Below, in pieces: positions 23,298 to 34,001 of a DNA stretch of 64,000 nt. The notes under the pieces are model-generated. The model was not told where the DNA came from, made no database searches, and saw only the letters and a program-made list of their open reading frames with translations. Source of the DNA: Nigrospora sphaerica. Lineage: Eukaryota > Ascomycota > Sordariomycetes > Amphisphaeriales > Apiosporaceae. The DNA lies in contig JAGVVL010000013.1 of the NCBI GenBank assembly GCA_018287875.1, positions 496,001-560,000 of the forward strand, written 5' to 3'. Each line of letters starts with the position of its first letter. The stretch's first letter is position 1. Made by a program: the position numbers and the translations under genes.

Positions 23298-23497
23298 GAA
23301 GCGGGCACACTGAGCCCGATCTCGGTATGGCAGGTCAGAGAGCAGATAGAAGCGGTGCGACGCAGCGGAACCTAGGTTTTTCATCCGGCCGGACGTCAGC
23401 CCGGAACGGTTTTCCTAGGCTTAGATACGCAGGGGGTCCTCATGGCCTAAATAGGTCGCTAGGTGTAAGAACAATAATAATAATAACTAACACCGAT

Positions 23498-23946
23498 TGT
23501 AAGAAGTCGCCACCGATAATTCGATATAAGAAAATCGTAACATAACTAATAGCCACTTATATATAAGGATAACGAAATAATGAAGGCATCGCGAAGATAG
23601 AACGCGTGTTAGCTGAACTAACCAACACGCCGCCCCCGTTGCCAACACCGCCACCAAGGCCACTGTCGTCCCCGATAGAACGCGACTCTTAAGAACCCTT
23701 CATCCGATGCCGGAGCTCGGCAGGAAGTTTTAAAGAATATATCGACGTCGCTTTTATCTCCGTACCGGCGATGGAAATGTCATACCGCCGAAACCCTTAA
23801 GATTGGCACGTCACTAGCCTCCACGGGATAGACAAGATTATCCTTAAGAAGCAAACGTTATAAGGGAACGTGTTACCTTTAAACTCGGATACTCTTCGCG
23901 AAAAAGTATTATAAGTGGTATTAAAGTAATACTATAAGTATTTAGA
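23498..23946 (+). pseudogene. Gypsy pol remnant between Tad and pogo insertions
   Basis: Continuation of the Gypsy internal region. The reading near the end (YYKYLDN) joins across the pogo element to FNKFKFNK, the lead-in to the reverse transcriptase, when the element and one TA are removed. Confidence 0.6.
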
Positions 23947-23948
23947 TA

Positions 23949-25808
23949 ACGTAGATGACAAGCGAGTGGCGCAGACAAGCGAGTGGCGCACTTACCGCCA
24001 AATGGCGCCAATTCAACTTTAAGACACTACATAACCACAAATAAACATGGAGACCGCGTCGAAAGAAAGCCAGATGGTTCTTACTATCCAATCTCTCCAA
24101 AACGACCCCAATCTTACCCGCAGAGCCGCGGCTAGGACATATAACGTCTCCGAAACCTCACTACGTCGAAGAATAAACGGAACACGCGCCCGGTAAGATA
24201 CGCGCCCTAACAGCACTCGATTAACGGAGCTAGAAGAGAATGTGATTGTCACATATATAATGGACCTGGATTCGCGGGGATTCGCGCCCCGGATACCTGA
24301 TATGGAAGAGATGGCCAATGTTATTCTCGCGGAGCGCGACGCGTCACGCGTCGGGATACACTAGGCCTCGAACTTCGTGAAGCGACAACCCTAACTTAAG
24401 ACGCGTCTTTCTCGTGCATACGACTACCAGAGGGCCCTCTGCGAGGACCCTAAAAAGATCGCGGCTTGGTTCGAGCTTTTCCGCAACATGAGGGCAACGT
24501 ACGGTATCCTTAACGAGGATCTGTACAATTTCGACGAGACTGGCTTCATAATAGGCCAGATCACGTCCTCTATGGTTGTTATAGGCGCCGACCGCAGCGG
24601 CAAACGAAAGAAAGTCCAGCCTGGTAATCGAGAATGGGCTACCGCAATCCAGGGCGTGTGTGCGGACGGCTAGTGCGTCCCGCTATTCGTAGCGGTGAAG
24701 GGCAAGAACCATCTCGCGAACTGGTACACCGACAGCACCCTACCACGCGACTGGGTGATTAAACCAACCTCCAATGGATGGACCGATAATAAGACAGGGC
24801 TAGACTGGATTCGGCATTTCGATAAACACACTGCCGCGTGTACAAAGGGCACATATCGAATGTTAATTATCGACGGGCACGAGAGCTACGTTTCGGCCGA
24901 TTTCCAGGCTTTCTATAAGGAGAAGAGCATTATCACAGTCTCAATGCCTCCTTATTCGTCACATCTACTCCAGCCTCTTAACGTTGGATGTTTTAGACCA
25001 TTGAAGCGGGCGTACGGTCGCGAAATCGAAGGGTTTATAAAGGCACACGTGAACCATATTACGAAGGCCGAGTTCCTCATCGCCTTCCACGCCGCGTTTG
25101 TTAAAATTTTTACACCCGAAAACGTTAAATCCGGATTCCGCGGGGCTGGTTTAGTCCCTCTTAACCCGGACAAGGTCATCTCGAAGCTCGACGTGAAGTT
25201 ATCAACGCCTTCGCCGACTAGAAGCCTCCCGGCTGCGACTATCCCTTTGGCCTCCCAAACGCCGCACAACCCGACCGAGGCAACTTCGCAAACCGATTTT
25301 ATTCAAAGCCGAATCCGCCGTCACCAGGGAAGCTCTCCGACACCGATTTTATCGGCAGTCGACCAGTTTGCGAAGGGTGCGATGGCGATAATGCACGAGA
25401 ACGCCCTTTTACGGGCGGAGGTTAAGACACTTCGAGAGGCGAATTCTAGCCTCGCAAAACGTCGGAGAGCGAAGAAAACACATCTACGGCAAGGAGGAAC
25501 ACTCGAGATTGGCGAGGGATTAGATCTTTTAGATCAAAAGGACATGGATACGCAGTTAAGGGAGGCAACACATGCAAGTAGTAGTCGCGTAAGGAGGGCG
25601 CAACCGTGCGAACAGCGTTGTGGCATCTGCGGAAACACCGGTTATAATGCACGTACTTGTGAAATAGATGTAGAAACCTCCTGAGAGTCATATTCCGATT
25701 AGTTTGAATTGATTTACAGCGTTGTGGTTGCATAATTAATTGATTTCTCGTGGAGATGCCGAAAGGTGCGCCACTCGCTTATCTGCGCCACTCGCTTGTC
25801 ATCTACGT
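23949..25808 (+). mobile_element. Fot1/pogo-type DNA transposon, complete copy (1860 bp)
   Basis: The 43-bp terminal inverted repeats start ACGTAGATGACAAGCGAGTG and differ between ends by one transition. Each contains the unit GACAAGCGAGTGGCGCA twice. TA lies on both sides (23947-23948 and 25809-25810). It encodes one transposase on the plus strand, broken by stops. It sits in the Gypsy pol region. The partial element at 1-528 is the same family. Confidence 0.92.
24047..25684 (+). pseudogene. Pogo-type transposase with C-terminal CCHC knuckle, RIP-inactivated
   Basis: Cut-and-paste transposase. It begins METASKESQM with a helix-turn-helix (LTRRAAARTYNVSETSLRRR). In-frame stops follow near 24195, 24363, 24393 and 24672. 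The DDE core is readable: first Asp in YNFDETGF, second in LIIDGHESY, and LQPLNVGC, where the family has Asp and this copy has Asn (GAC to AAC). A basic/coiled region (LRAEVKTLREANSSLAKRRR) precedes a knuckle CGICGNTGYNARTC in which His of the sister copy at ~370 is Tyr (CAT to TAT). The last ~330 codons (24695-25684) are open. Dead by stops and by two active-site or zinc-site changes. Confidence 0.88.
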
Positions 25809-25810
25809 TA

Positions 25811-28800
25811 TGTTTAATAAGTTTAAGTTTAATAAGTTACTACTATATTACACCTACAACTATAAGATTATCTTAAATAATAACGCTAAGTTAAACAAGC
25901 TCCTAAGATACTTCAACTTGTAGAAGATATCGCTTAAAGAAATAGAGATATACTGGAAGTACATAACTAAAAACCTAGTAAAGAGATTTATTGAGCTAAG
26001 TGAAACGCTTTAGGTAGCACTAATCCTTTTCGCGCCTAAAGGGAATAGAGGACTACGCTTTTACGTGGACTTTAAAAAGCTTAACTCCGTTACTTATAAA
26101 GACCAACACCCACTTCCTTTAATTAAGGAGACTATAACCCGGATTTCCAAAGTAAAAGTCTTTATAAAGCTGGATATTTAATAAGCATTCCATTGGATCC
26201 GAATAGCGCTAGGATTAGAAAAGTTAATAACGTTCCGTACCTATTTTAGCACTTTTTAATATAACGTACTCCTATTCGGATTAATAAACAAACCCGCAAC
26301 CTTTTAGCACTTTATAAATAACACCTTAATAGACTATCTAGATAATTTCTACTTGGTATACTTAAATAACATTATCATTTTTTTAAATTCAGTTAAAGAA
26401 TACGAGGACTATATAAGGAGGGTCCTACAGCGCCTTTAAAAGGCGGGACTGTAAGCCGACACTAATAAATGTGAATTTTATATTTAGGAAACAAAGTTCT
26501 TAAGCTTTATTATCTCTATAGAAGGAGTAGCTGTAGATCCTATTAAGATGTCCGTTATCTGCGATTAAGCACCCCCGATATCTATTAAAGGAGTGCAATT
26601 ATTTCTCGGCTTCTATAATTTCTATCGCAAGTTCGTTCACGAGTATAAGCGGATTACTTAACTGCTTACTAACCTAATAAAGCAAGGTTTACCGATATTT
26701 TAGTAAATAAAGGAGTGCTAGGAAGCTTTCAATACCTTAAAACGACGACTACTAGAGGCCCCGGTCCTCGTATATTTCGGCTACAAGAACGACACATAAG
26801 TAGAGATAGATGCTTCCGACGGAGTGATTGCCGGAGTCCTATTATAAAAGAAGGATAACGCTTTTAATAACTGGCACCCCGTCGCCTTTTACTTAAAGAC
26901 CCTCTAAAGTTCGGAGCTTAATTATAGCATCTATAATAAAGAACTGTTAGCTGTGGTCTAAGCCCTTAAGTATTAATATGCTAAGCTCGTGGGACTTTAG
27001 TATCTATAGTTCACGATTATAACGGACTATAGTATGCTAGAATACTTTAGCTAGAAATATTATCTTAACTTATAATAAGTAAACTAGGCGGAGCTCTTTA
27101 CTAAATACCATTACCTGCTAAAGTACTGCCTAGGAACGTAGAATACTGCGGCCGACACTTTATTATAGAAAACGGAAGATCTAAAAATATAGAAAGAGAA
27201 AACCGAGGTAATACAACACCTAGCAATCTTCTAAGAGGGCGAACACAGATATATTAGAACAGACAAACACTAGGTGTAGTGCCTGGTGGAAAGACGCGGT
27301 CGTGAGGTCGATCCCTGATAATGTGATAGACATGCCCTCGATTTAGGACGTGCAAGTCCTTGATCAAGGGTATGTCTATCACCCAAGTAAAAGTGAGGTT
27401 CAACTGGGACAATAACTGGGACAAAACGGTTACGAGTGATGGTCTCAAAAGATAAAAAGAAGTGAACATGTCTTGTTGTTGTCTTATCTCTACGGTGGAA
27501 GCTGGACGGCTACTTATAGGTGCAAGTCCTTGATCAGACCCCTGGCATTGGGTGCTTACGTACCCTAGCCCCGTCTCAATATACCAGCGCTTTCTATAGT
27601 GGAACCCTTAAGTAAGGTGGCCCTCTTAAAGGACAACCTGCCACCGCCACCACTCTTTAAGTCAATGCTAGTATATCGGGCCGTCGAACTTAACTACACC
27701 GACCCCCTTCTTTAGCCGTTTCAGGATAAGACCATATTGAAGCCAGCTAACGGCATTACCTAGACCCTCTTTAACGGAACTCTCTTAAGGGACAGTAAGC
27801 TGGTGGTCCCCAAATAAGACAATTTAAGGACGCATATCTTAGAAGACTTCTATTTGCGCTTAATATCTACGCACCCGGGATATAATAAGCTCTGTAAGCT
27901 AGTATAAAGCTAGTACTGGTAGCTAGGATTATCTAAAGACGTTGACTATTTCGTGGCCAACTATCGAGTGTGCCGATTATTTAAAGTCCCCTGGGATAAG
28001 ACGCCAGGATTTCTTTATCCCCTTCTAATACCGCTTCGATTATAGCAGTCGATTTAGATAGACTTTAAGACTATACCTAAAGATCGAAAGGGTTTCGATA
28101 ACCTCCTCGTTATAGTTTACTTATTAAGTAAGAGAAGTTAATACGTTCCTTACACCCAATTAATAACAGCTGAAAATATTATTAAGATATACTACTATAA
28201 TCTATATCGCGTCTTTAAGTTACTATAGCAGATTAGGAGCAACTATAGACCCCAATTTATCTCTCACTTTACCGATAAAGTCTCTAAGTTACTAGGTATC
28301 ACCTAGAAATTAAGATCCTTTAGCTACTCTTAGTTATAAAGGTAAATAGAGTGTATAAACTAAGCTATTTAATAACGGATTCTGCCTTACTTATCACACT
28401 TCTAAGACAACTAGTTATTAGTGATTCCAGCTTTAAACACTATTTAAGCTAGCCTGCTTTAAGATTCGATAGATCTATCTTCTTATAAAGTAAAGCGTGG
28501 CTTCCTTATACTGCTACTATATTTTAAAGCTAGCTGGACTTAAAATATAGATAAACTTTTAATAATAGAGCGCCTTAAATAATAAAACGTATAAAAGATT
28601 ATAAAAATACTCCACTAATATATAGAAGCGGTATAATAATAGGCTACTTTATCTTAACGCCGTATATATAACTAAGTTAATAAGTCGCAATATAAGCCAG
28701 ACTTTAAAGTCGGGGATAAGGTGGTTATTTTTAAATAAACATAAATAACGGACTAACTTAGCGATACCTTAACGTTTCCCTTAACGCAGTAATATTACAC

Positions 28801-29300
28801 TATTAAGGGGATAAGAGGACACTCTTATAAACTCGACACGCTACTAAATTAGAAGGGCACAAACATATTTCACGCTGATCGCCTTCGGCGATTTTAAGAC
28901 GACCCCCTTCCGGGATAACAGGCCGAGAATCCAGAGGGCGAAATCGTGGATCCTTCGTTAAATAAAGAATAGGAGGTAAACTAAGTGCTGTCCTCTCGAC
29001 TGCACTATAGGAAACTTCAATACTAGGTACGCTGGAAAGGTTAGGACCTGGACGCGATGTAGTATAACGCGGAATCATTTAAGAACAGCACCACACTCTT
29101 TTAAAAATACCACGAGGAGTACCCGGATAATACAGGACTGCCGAAGCAACTGGCTTCATAGCTTAACACCGCAGCTAACAATAGGATCGACCTATCTCAC
29201 GCCGACGACAACTCTCCGGCTTTGACGAACCGAACGAGAAAAAGGATTGCCCGGAAGAAGTAATCGAAACTTACAGATAAGTTTCGTTTCTTAAGGGGGG
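25811..29300 (+). pseudogene. Gypsy pol remnant: RT, RNase H, integrase, chromodomain
   Basis: Order, read through many stops: RT (GLRFYVDFKKLNSVTYKDQH, then YLNN where the active site YLDD is expected, ~26350), RNase H (VEIDASDGVIAGVL, ~26800), the integrase zinc region (HPGYNKL, ~27870), the integrase core (IDFKTIPKDRKGFDNLLVIV, ~28060) and a C-terminal chromodomain-like segment (LHYRKLQYxVRWKG, ~29000). The chromodomain places it in the chromoviruses, which target heterochromatin through histone marks. Asp-to-Asn changes and TGG/CAA stops indicate RIP. Confidence 0.85.
27324..27381. repeat. 58-bp imperfect inverted repeat (hairpin) in Gypsy pol region
   Basis: TGATAGACATGCCCTCGAT and ATCAAGGGTATGTCTATCA form 19-bp arms with two mismatches around a 20-base centre. 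The centre motif GTGCAAGTCCTTGATCA recurs near 27513-27531. The stretch ~27260-27580 does not read as pol and could be a small insertion, but no target duplication was found. Confidence 0.5.
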
Positions 29301-29304
29301 GTAA

Positions 29305-29517
29305 TATTACGGCATAGGTATATAGATACAAGGGCATGGGAACGCATAGACGACTTACCGCTGCCTGGCGGTACGTACCGCCGCTGGCTGGATATATTCC
29401 TGCCAAACAGTGACTGAGAGGAGCCTGTTCCTCTTCTTTTCCTCTTCACCTGTAGTTTTCGCATCTCAATAGAACCTTTGGGTCATCAACAGATCCTTCG
29501 TTCCTTGAACCGTGACA
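29305..29517 (+). repeat. Gypsy 3' LTR
   Basis: 213 bp, pairs with 15462-15674. Its first bases are TATTACGG where the 5' LTR has TGTTACAG, showing two G/A differences. Followed by CCTCC at 29518-29522. Confidence 0.9.
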
Positions 29518-29522
29518 CCTCC

Positions 29523-29847
29523 AACGGACAATAGTATCACCAGCCTCGGCCCAGGACCGGAAAACAAACTAAGGAACACGGACACTGGCTAGCCCGGCTG
29601 TATGGTGTCTGCTGCAGGATATGGGGTAATGATGACGACTCTGCCCCTGCCAACATGTCTTTAAACAGACTTGTGTCGCCTGCACCGAACCCATCGGTCA
29701 TAGCAAGCCCAACGCCCTACACTCGCCCCAAGTCTGAGGATGGTGCCGGGACATAAAGGGTACGTGAATTCCTCCATCTCCACGAGGTCAACTCGTCTGT
29801 CCTGTGATGACTCGCGTTCCTGATATGCGCCTAGTATAGTCAAGGTG
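29523..29847. other. Host sequence right of Gypsy
   Basis: No supported gene. Normal GC content resumes here. Confidence 0.4.
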
Positions 29848-30180
29848 CTAGGAAAGCCGCCCCATGACGGCCACCATGCCGACCATCATGGTAATGGTGA
29901 TCGGTCTCCCGGGACGACAACAAAGATCATCTCCCGTTGAACACTTATCTGGATATATGACTGTGATGGTGACGGCGGTAATTGTCCCCTCCTCCCCTTG
30001 CGGCTCCTGCTGAGGCTGTCGCTCCAGCTGCGGCTGGGGCCGGCCCAGTTCGATGTCCTGGTTAGCAGCTTGTGGGCTTCGGGGATGTCGCCAATAGAAC
30101 CAGCCTGCCAAGAGGCCGGCGATGGACAAGACGCTAACCACGGTGAAGACGATGAAACTTCCCATTTCGTAGTTGGGCAT
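29848..30180 (-). CDS. Small single-pass membrane protein, hypothetical
   Basis: 110 aa from the ATG at 30180 (MPNYEMGSFI). The frame is open further upstream, but this Met directly precedes a single predicted transmembrane helix, residues ~7-29 (FIVFTVVSVLSIAGLLAGWFYW), followed by a basic WRHP stop-transfer and a Gln/Pro/Glu-rich tail, typical of fungal single-pass proteins. The last third (TITVIYPDKC...) may instead be intron or another exon. No family recognised; a chance frame is possible. Confidence 0.4.
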   Translation of the reverse strand: MPNYEMGSFIVFTVVSVLSIAGLLAGWFYWRHPRSPQAANQDIELGRPQPQLERQPQQEPQGEEGTITAVTITVIYPDKCSTGDDLCCRPGRPITITMMVGMVAVMGRLS

Positions 30181-31022
30181 CTTGTTGACGTACGATATGG
30201 ATGGTTGGTGTAGGGGGAGAGTGAAGAAGGAATGAAAACGCACCGCGGCGGTAAAGTCCGGAGAGGTTGGCTCCGCAACTGAGCATGGAGGATAAACGGA
30301 GATGCGCGAACTCGGCAAAAGAGCGATGGATGGTGCCTGGGTGAGAAACACGCATACTACTTATGGAAGTCCCACGAAACTCGGCAATTGTAGCCCCATC
30401 GTGCCCTTGCCGCGAAAGAATCGGAAAGAGCATGGCGTGAAGACGGGCCAGCGGAGGAAACCTCAAGCGGCGAGGATGCGAAAGCAGGTGGCAGCCACCC
30501 CTTCCCTCGGCTCCATGGCTTCCTCGAGAGGGAAGGTGGGCGGCTAGAAGGCATGATGCGGCCGTGCACCACTTCCTTAGCTTCCATATCTGGGTGGCCC
30601 TCTCACCAGGAGTATTCTCTCACCCGAAGTATTCCCTCACCAGGAGTATTCACCCCCCCTCCCCCACAAAACCATCACCCTTGCGCTTATTACCGCCCCT
30701 TCTACGTGCAGCACAGTTAGCATGGCCCGCAGCACCGCCGCGGCCCCGTACTCGCCCTCGAGGCGCCGGATCCATTCGTGGACGGTTCGCAGCAACGTGC
30801 CGGGGTTTCACATGTCTTCGCTCACGGCAGTCAGCGCTAGACGCCCTCGCCGCCGGCGGTTTCACCTGCGGCCAGTCCTTCGGCCCGGGCGGGCGGCGGC
30901 GTGAGGATATGCTAGAGAATTTCGGCCATGGGTCTGGACTTCTGGGCGAGGCAGCGCCCGATATAATCGGTGGCGCGGTTCGCCTTGTGTAGAAGCGCGT
31001 GGGAAAGCGCCGTGGTGGGCAG
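30181..31022. other. Intergenic region with short direct repeats
   Basis: At about 30600-30650 the motif TCACC(A/C)GGAGTATTC or a close variant occurs three times in tandem. Otherwise only unsupported short frames are present. Confidence 0.4.
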
Positions 31023-31616
31023 TTAATCGAGGAACAGCTCTTTCCCCGGCGCGAAGGCGATCTCTTCCGCCATATAGATGGCTAGCCGGATTGTGCGCAT
31101 CTTTAAGGCCTGCCCCTTCGCGACTGGGGCTTGCGCGAGGGTCGTGGCCCGGCTGCAGTCGAAGGCGTTGGCCATCTCGACTAGCTCCTTTTCGATGCGG
31201 CGCTGCATCTCGGTTTGTCTCTGGCTCCTCGCAGCAGGGGTAGAGGCCTCGTATTGAGAGGTAAGGTATTCCTCTAATAGGAAGTCGTGGAAAGCGCTGC
31301 AGAAATGGCGGATCTTGTTTTGAAAGTGGGCCGCATTGGTAGTATTACCCAGCATGGAGAGAAGAAGGCCATCGTAGTGTTCGAACCTCTCATCACTCCG
31401 GCTTTCTAACAGCTTCTTTAAACGGGTTTGCGCGGCCTCACGCGCTTCGTAAACCGCGACGTCGGCATACGCGGGCGGGTCGGGCCGGGCCTCAAGGGTG
31501 TCTGGAGACGTCGTCGTTTCTGGGTCTGGGCTGTTCACCGCATTAGCGATCGAGGAGGTAGGGCGGCCTCGACGAATCTTTGCGAGAGAGTGGTCCTGTA
31601 GCCATCGTAGACGCAT
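31023..31616 (-). CDS. Hypothetical protein, 197 aa
   Basis: ATG at 31616, stop at 31023-31025, no intron needed. A charged N-terminus (RWLQDHSLAKIRRGR) and a Pro/Thr-rich linker are followed by a long, mostly helical region with heptad-like Leu spacing (LKKLLESRSDERFEHYDGLL) and HFCSAFHDFLLEEYL. Composition and regular helix-forming pattern suggest a real protein. It ends at FLD and no domain is recognised. It could be the first exon or a fragment of a larger gene. Confidence 0.5.
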   Translation of the reverse strand: MRLRWLQDHSLAKIRRGRPTSSIANAVNSPDPETTTSPDTLEARPDPPAYADVAVYEAREAAQTRLKKLLESRSDERFEHYDGLLLSMLGNTTNAAHFQNKIRHFCSAFHDFLLEEYLTSQYEASTPAARSQRQTEMQRRIEKELVEMANAFDCSRATTLAQAPVAKGQALKMRTIRLAIYMAEEIAFAPGKELFLD

Positions 31617-32985
31617 GTTGGTGTCGTCTGCTTTCTAAGCCCGTAGAAGAGTGATGTGGTACGAAGGTGGATTCAGACGCGCTGGTAGGCGAAATCAACA
31701 ATCAGGGGGTCGTGCTTGCAGGTGAGGCGGGAGGAAAGGGAAACTTTCTGGGGCGGCGACGATTGAGATATACATTCATAGGTGCTGGCCGTGCTTTCAC
31801 TTATCCCAACAGATTCGGAAAAAGCGAATTCTAGCGCGTCCCCGCCGGTACTTTAGAATTTCAGTTAAGACCTGTTGACTAGAGCGTTCCGTATAGGCCG
31901 TGCCGTACTTGAAGTGTGGCGCAAGTCTTTTTGAGCCTCCCTTTCTGTGACTCTGTTTTTTGATTGGTCAGATTGGGCTATAGAACTAGAATTCGCATTT
32001 CCCGGGCCTGTTGGGACAAGGCCCTACGTGCGTGAATAAAGAAAAAGCGCTTGCCGCGCAGAACCTTTAATCCCACTAACGTAACTGGTGGAAACTAGGG
32101 CGTGACTCATTACGAGTTAAAAGTGTGCTGCTTCTTCCTGGAACATGAACTACGAGGAGTTCGTGGGCGAGGCGGGTGGATGGACGGCGGTGGCTCGACC
32201 GCCTCGTTGACATAGACGCGACGCATAGGGCGTGTTGCAGTTGCGTACCTATCTCGTGTATGGATGTTTCGCATGCACACGTGAGTGGATGACCATGCAC
32301 ATGCATAAGAAGGTACTTAAGCAAGCGAGTGGCCGGCGGTTATTTAGCTTTACCTAGGCGGCGGACGGGGCGATGGATAGGGGTAGGCGAATGGGTGACG
32401 GACAAGCCAGATCCCTGCCATCACATGGGCCTTTTTGGCGTTTCCCACGTGGCGAGGTAGGGCTGGTACGTGTAGAAGCGCCGAAGATGGCTGTGCGTGG
32501 GTGGGATGACGGTCAGCACACAATCGTGGACTCGACAGGAGATGGAGACTCCGACACGACACCACCCTCCTGTGACCCTTCGCCAGCAACGATGCCTGGC
32601 CAGCAACAACGCCTCTCCCGCAACCTCCCTACCCCACCTCGCTAGCCTGCATGTTCCCGGAGACAATGCTGGCCCCCGTCTGTCTTTTAGGTTGTCAGAC
32701 GGCTGAGATGGCTGGTTTCCCCTTCGCCGGCCGCATGTACACCGGCTGTGAGTACTCTCATACCGCCGCCTGCCCCTCCCCCCCGGGGGCCACCCCGTCC
32801 TGTGCCGTCCTGCATTCTACCGTCTGGCCCGCTTCGTCTTCGTCCTTTCCCATCTTGCTTCCTATCCTCCCCTGCCGTCCTCCCCTGCCGTCCTCCCCTG
32901 CCGTCCTCCCTTACCATCTGCTGGGAGACTCCGTTTCACCACTGGCCACGTCATGTGTATATAAAGAGAGTCTTCTGTTTCCTCT

Positions 32986-33023
<38 letters not shown>

Positions 33024-33395
33024 ATCTCTCTCTCCCTATCTCTCTCTCCCTATCTCTCTCTCCCTATCTCTCTCTCCCTATCTCTCTCTCCCTATCTCTC
33101 TCTCCCTATCTCTCTCTCTCTCCCTCTCTCCTCGACCCACCCGCCAACTTTCAACACATCCTCCCTTACCACCCTCCATTACCCTTTTCACTTTAACCTC
33201 CATTTCCAGCATCACCCATCCCTCAACAGCCATTCTTAGTAAGAAGGGGCCGGCCTGAGAGGTAGGGAGCCAATATATGAGTACAAGAATGCTGTTGCAA
33301 CAGCTGCTAGGTGAACCACTTGAGCATCCTGCGTACTGTCAGGGTGGGTTGGTCCTGGTCTTTGCCCTTCGTGGTAAGCCTGCTGCGTACGAATC
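31617..33395. other. Intergenic region
   Basis: About 1.8 kb. It has a TATA-like TGTATATAAAGAG at 32954-32966, a long CT tract (32988-33131) and further CT-rich sequence up to ~33230, resembling a fungal promoter and pyrimidine-rich leader, but no clear gene starts immediately after. Long frames through the CT tract are low-complexity artefacts. Confidence 0.4.
32988..33131 (+). repeat. (CT)n tract with seven 14-bp CCCTATCTCTCTCT-type units
   Basis: A pure CT run followed by seven copies of a 14-base unit that differ from CT repeat only by CCCTAT, then more CT. It looks like CT dinucleotide expansion followed by unit duplication. Confidence 0.9.
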
Positions 33396-34001
33396 ATGGT
33401 TAGCAAGAAACTGATAAACCGCCATTTAAAAAATCATATTAGTTTAGGCGATGGCGAGCGCCAAGCCCGTAAGGATGGCACGGATATAGAGCGGAATGAA
33501 ACCCCGCAAGCCAAGACGCCCACGTCGCAGGAGGGGCCCATTTGCCCGCTGGGCATGTGGGCGGCGACTTGGCGACGCCGCATGGCCGCCCTTCGCGAGG
33601 CACTGCTTCCGTTGCGCAGCCTCGATGACGAGGCTATCGCTCCGCCGCCTTACCTTATAACGTTATTCTTCATGTAAGCCGTCGTGGGCCACCTATGGCA
33701 GGTTGATTTTAAAGTGGGCCTGGGCTCGTCGATCCAAGTCTACGGGCCCATGACAATCGGCAGCACGGAGAACATCCTCGAGACCTATGTGCTCCTCGCT
33801 TCGCTGGAAGCCTTGCTGCGCTGGGTCGAAGTTACTCTCCAGGACGGCATGAAGAGCTTGTTTGGCGTCGAGGGCGCGGCTCCCGAGCAGGACCCAGGCC
33901 TGCTTCTGCGAGAGTTAAAGGTTCGGCTGAACTCCTGTGTTGTGCGTGGGTTTCCCTCTTTCCGTCTCCACCATTATGGGGATTTGAATTGCGTTGTTTG
34001 A
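33396..34001 (+). pseudogene. Hypothetical gene fragment with one in-frame stop
   Basis: One frame of 201 codons ending at 34001, interrupted only by TAA at 33675-33677 (TTC ATG TAA GCC). Both sides look coding: WRRRMAALREALLPLRSLDD before it and VGHLWQVDFKVGLGSSIQV and ILETYVLLASLEALLRW after it. A CAA-to-TAA change would explain the stop. The family is not recognised, and the first ~30 codons are AT-rich and may not belong. Element C begins 70 bp downstream and may have removed or displaced the 3' end. Confidence 0.5.

Larger units (their letters stand above)
18639..23484 (+). mobile_element. Tad-type LINE, copy 1, full length, RIP-mutated
   Basis: Non-LTR retrotransposon of ~4.85 kb flanked by a 13-bp duplication AACTAACACCGAT (18626-18638 and 23485-23497), the upstream end of which can be extended by one or two bases. 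It has two ORFs overlapping by the four bases ATGA, a ~170-bp 3' UTR and a (TAA)n tail. The 5' boundary agrees within a few bases with copy 2, so both are taken as full length. Several in-frame TAG/TAA codons replace Trp or Gln codons present in copy 2. It is inserted in the Gypsy element. Confidence 0.9.
15462..29517 (+). mobile_element. Ty3/Gypsy chromovirus, RIP-degraded, with nested insertions
   Basis: Two 213-bp LTRs (15462-15674 and 29305-29517) are flanked by perfect CCTCC duplications (15457-15461 and 29518-29522), so the whole 14-kb block is one retrotransposon locus. Inside are: a 213-bp solo LTR (15828-16040); a split solo LTR holding a second one (17077-17861); a full-length Tad LINE (18639-23484); and a pogo element (23949-25808). 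Removing them leaves ~6.2 kb in the order gag with a decayed zinc knuckle, RT, RNase H, integrase, chromodomain. All frames carry many stops and the sequence is AT-rich, as expected after RIP. A G-rich polypurine tract (AAGGGGGGG) lies just before the 3' LTR. Confidence 0.9.

Noticed and set aside
27281..27381. tRNA-like gene (GGTCGATCC and a hairpin)
   Set aside because: No cloverleaf with correct D-arm, anticodon and acceptor pairing can be formed. The resemblance is limited to one short motif.
32651..33239. Long open frames of Leu-Ser-Leu repeats
   Set aside because: They arise only because the CT tract is open in every frame. They are low-complexity artefacts, not proteins.
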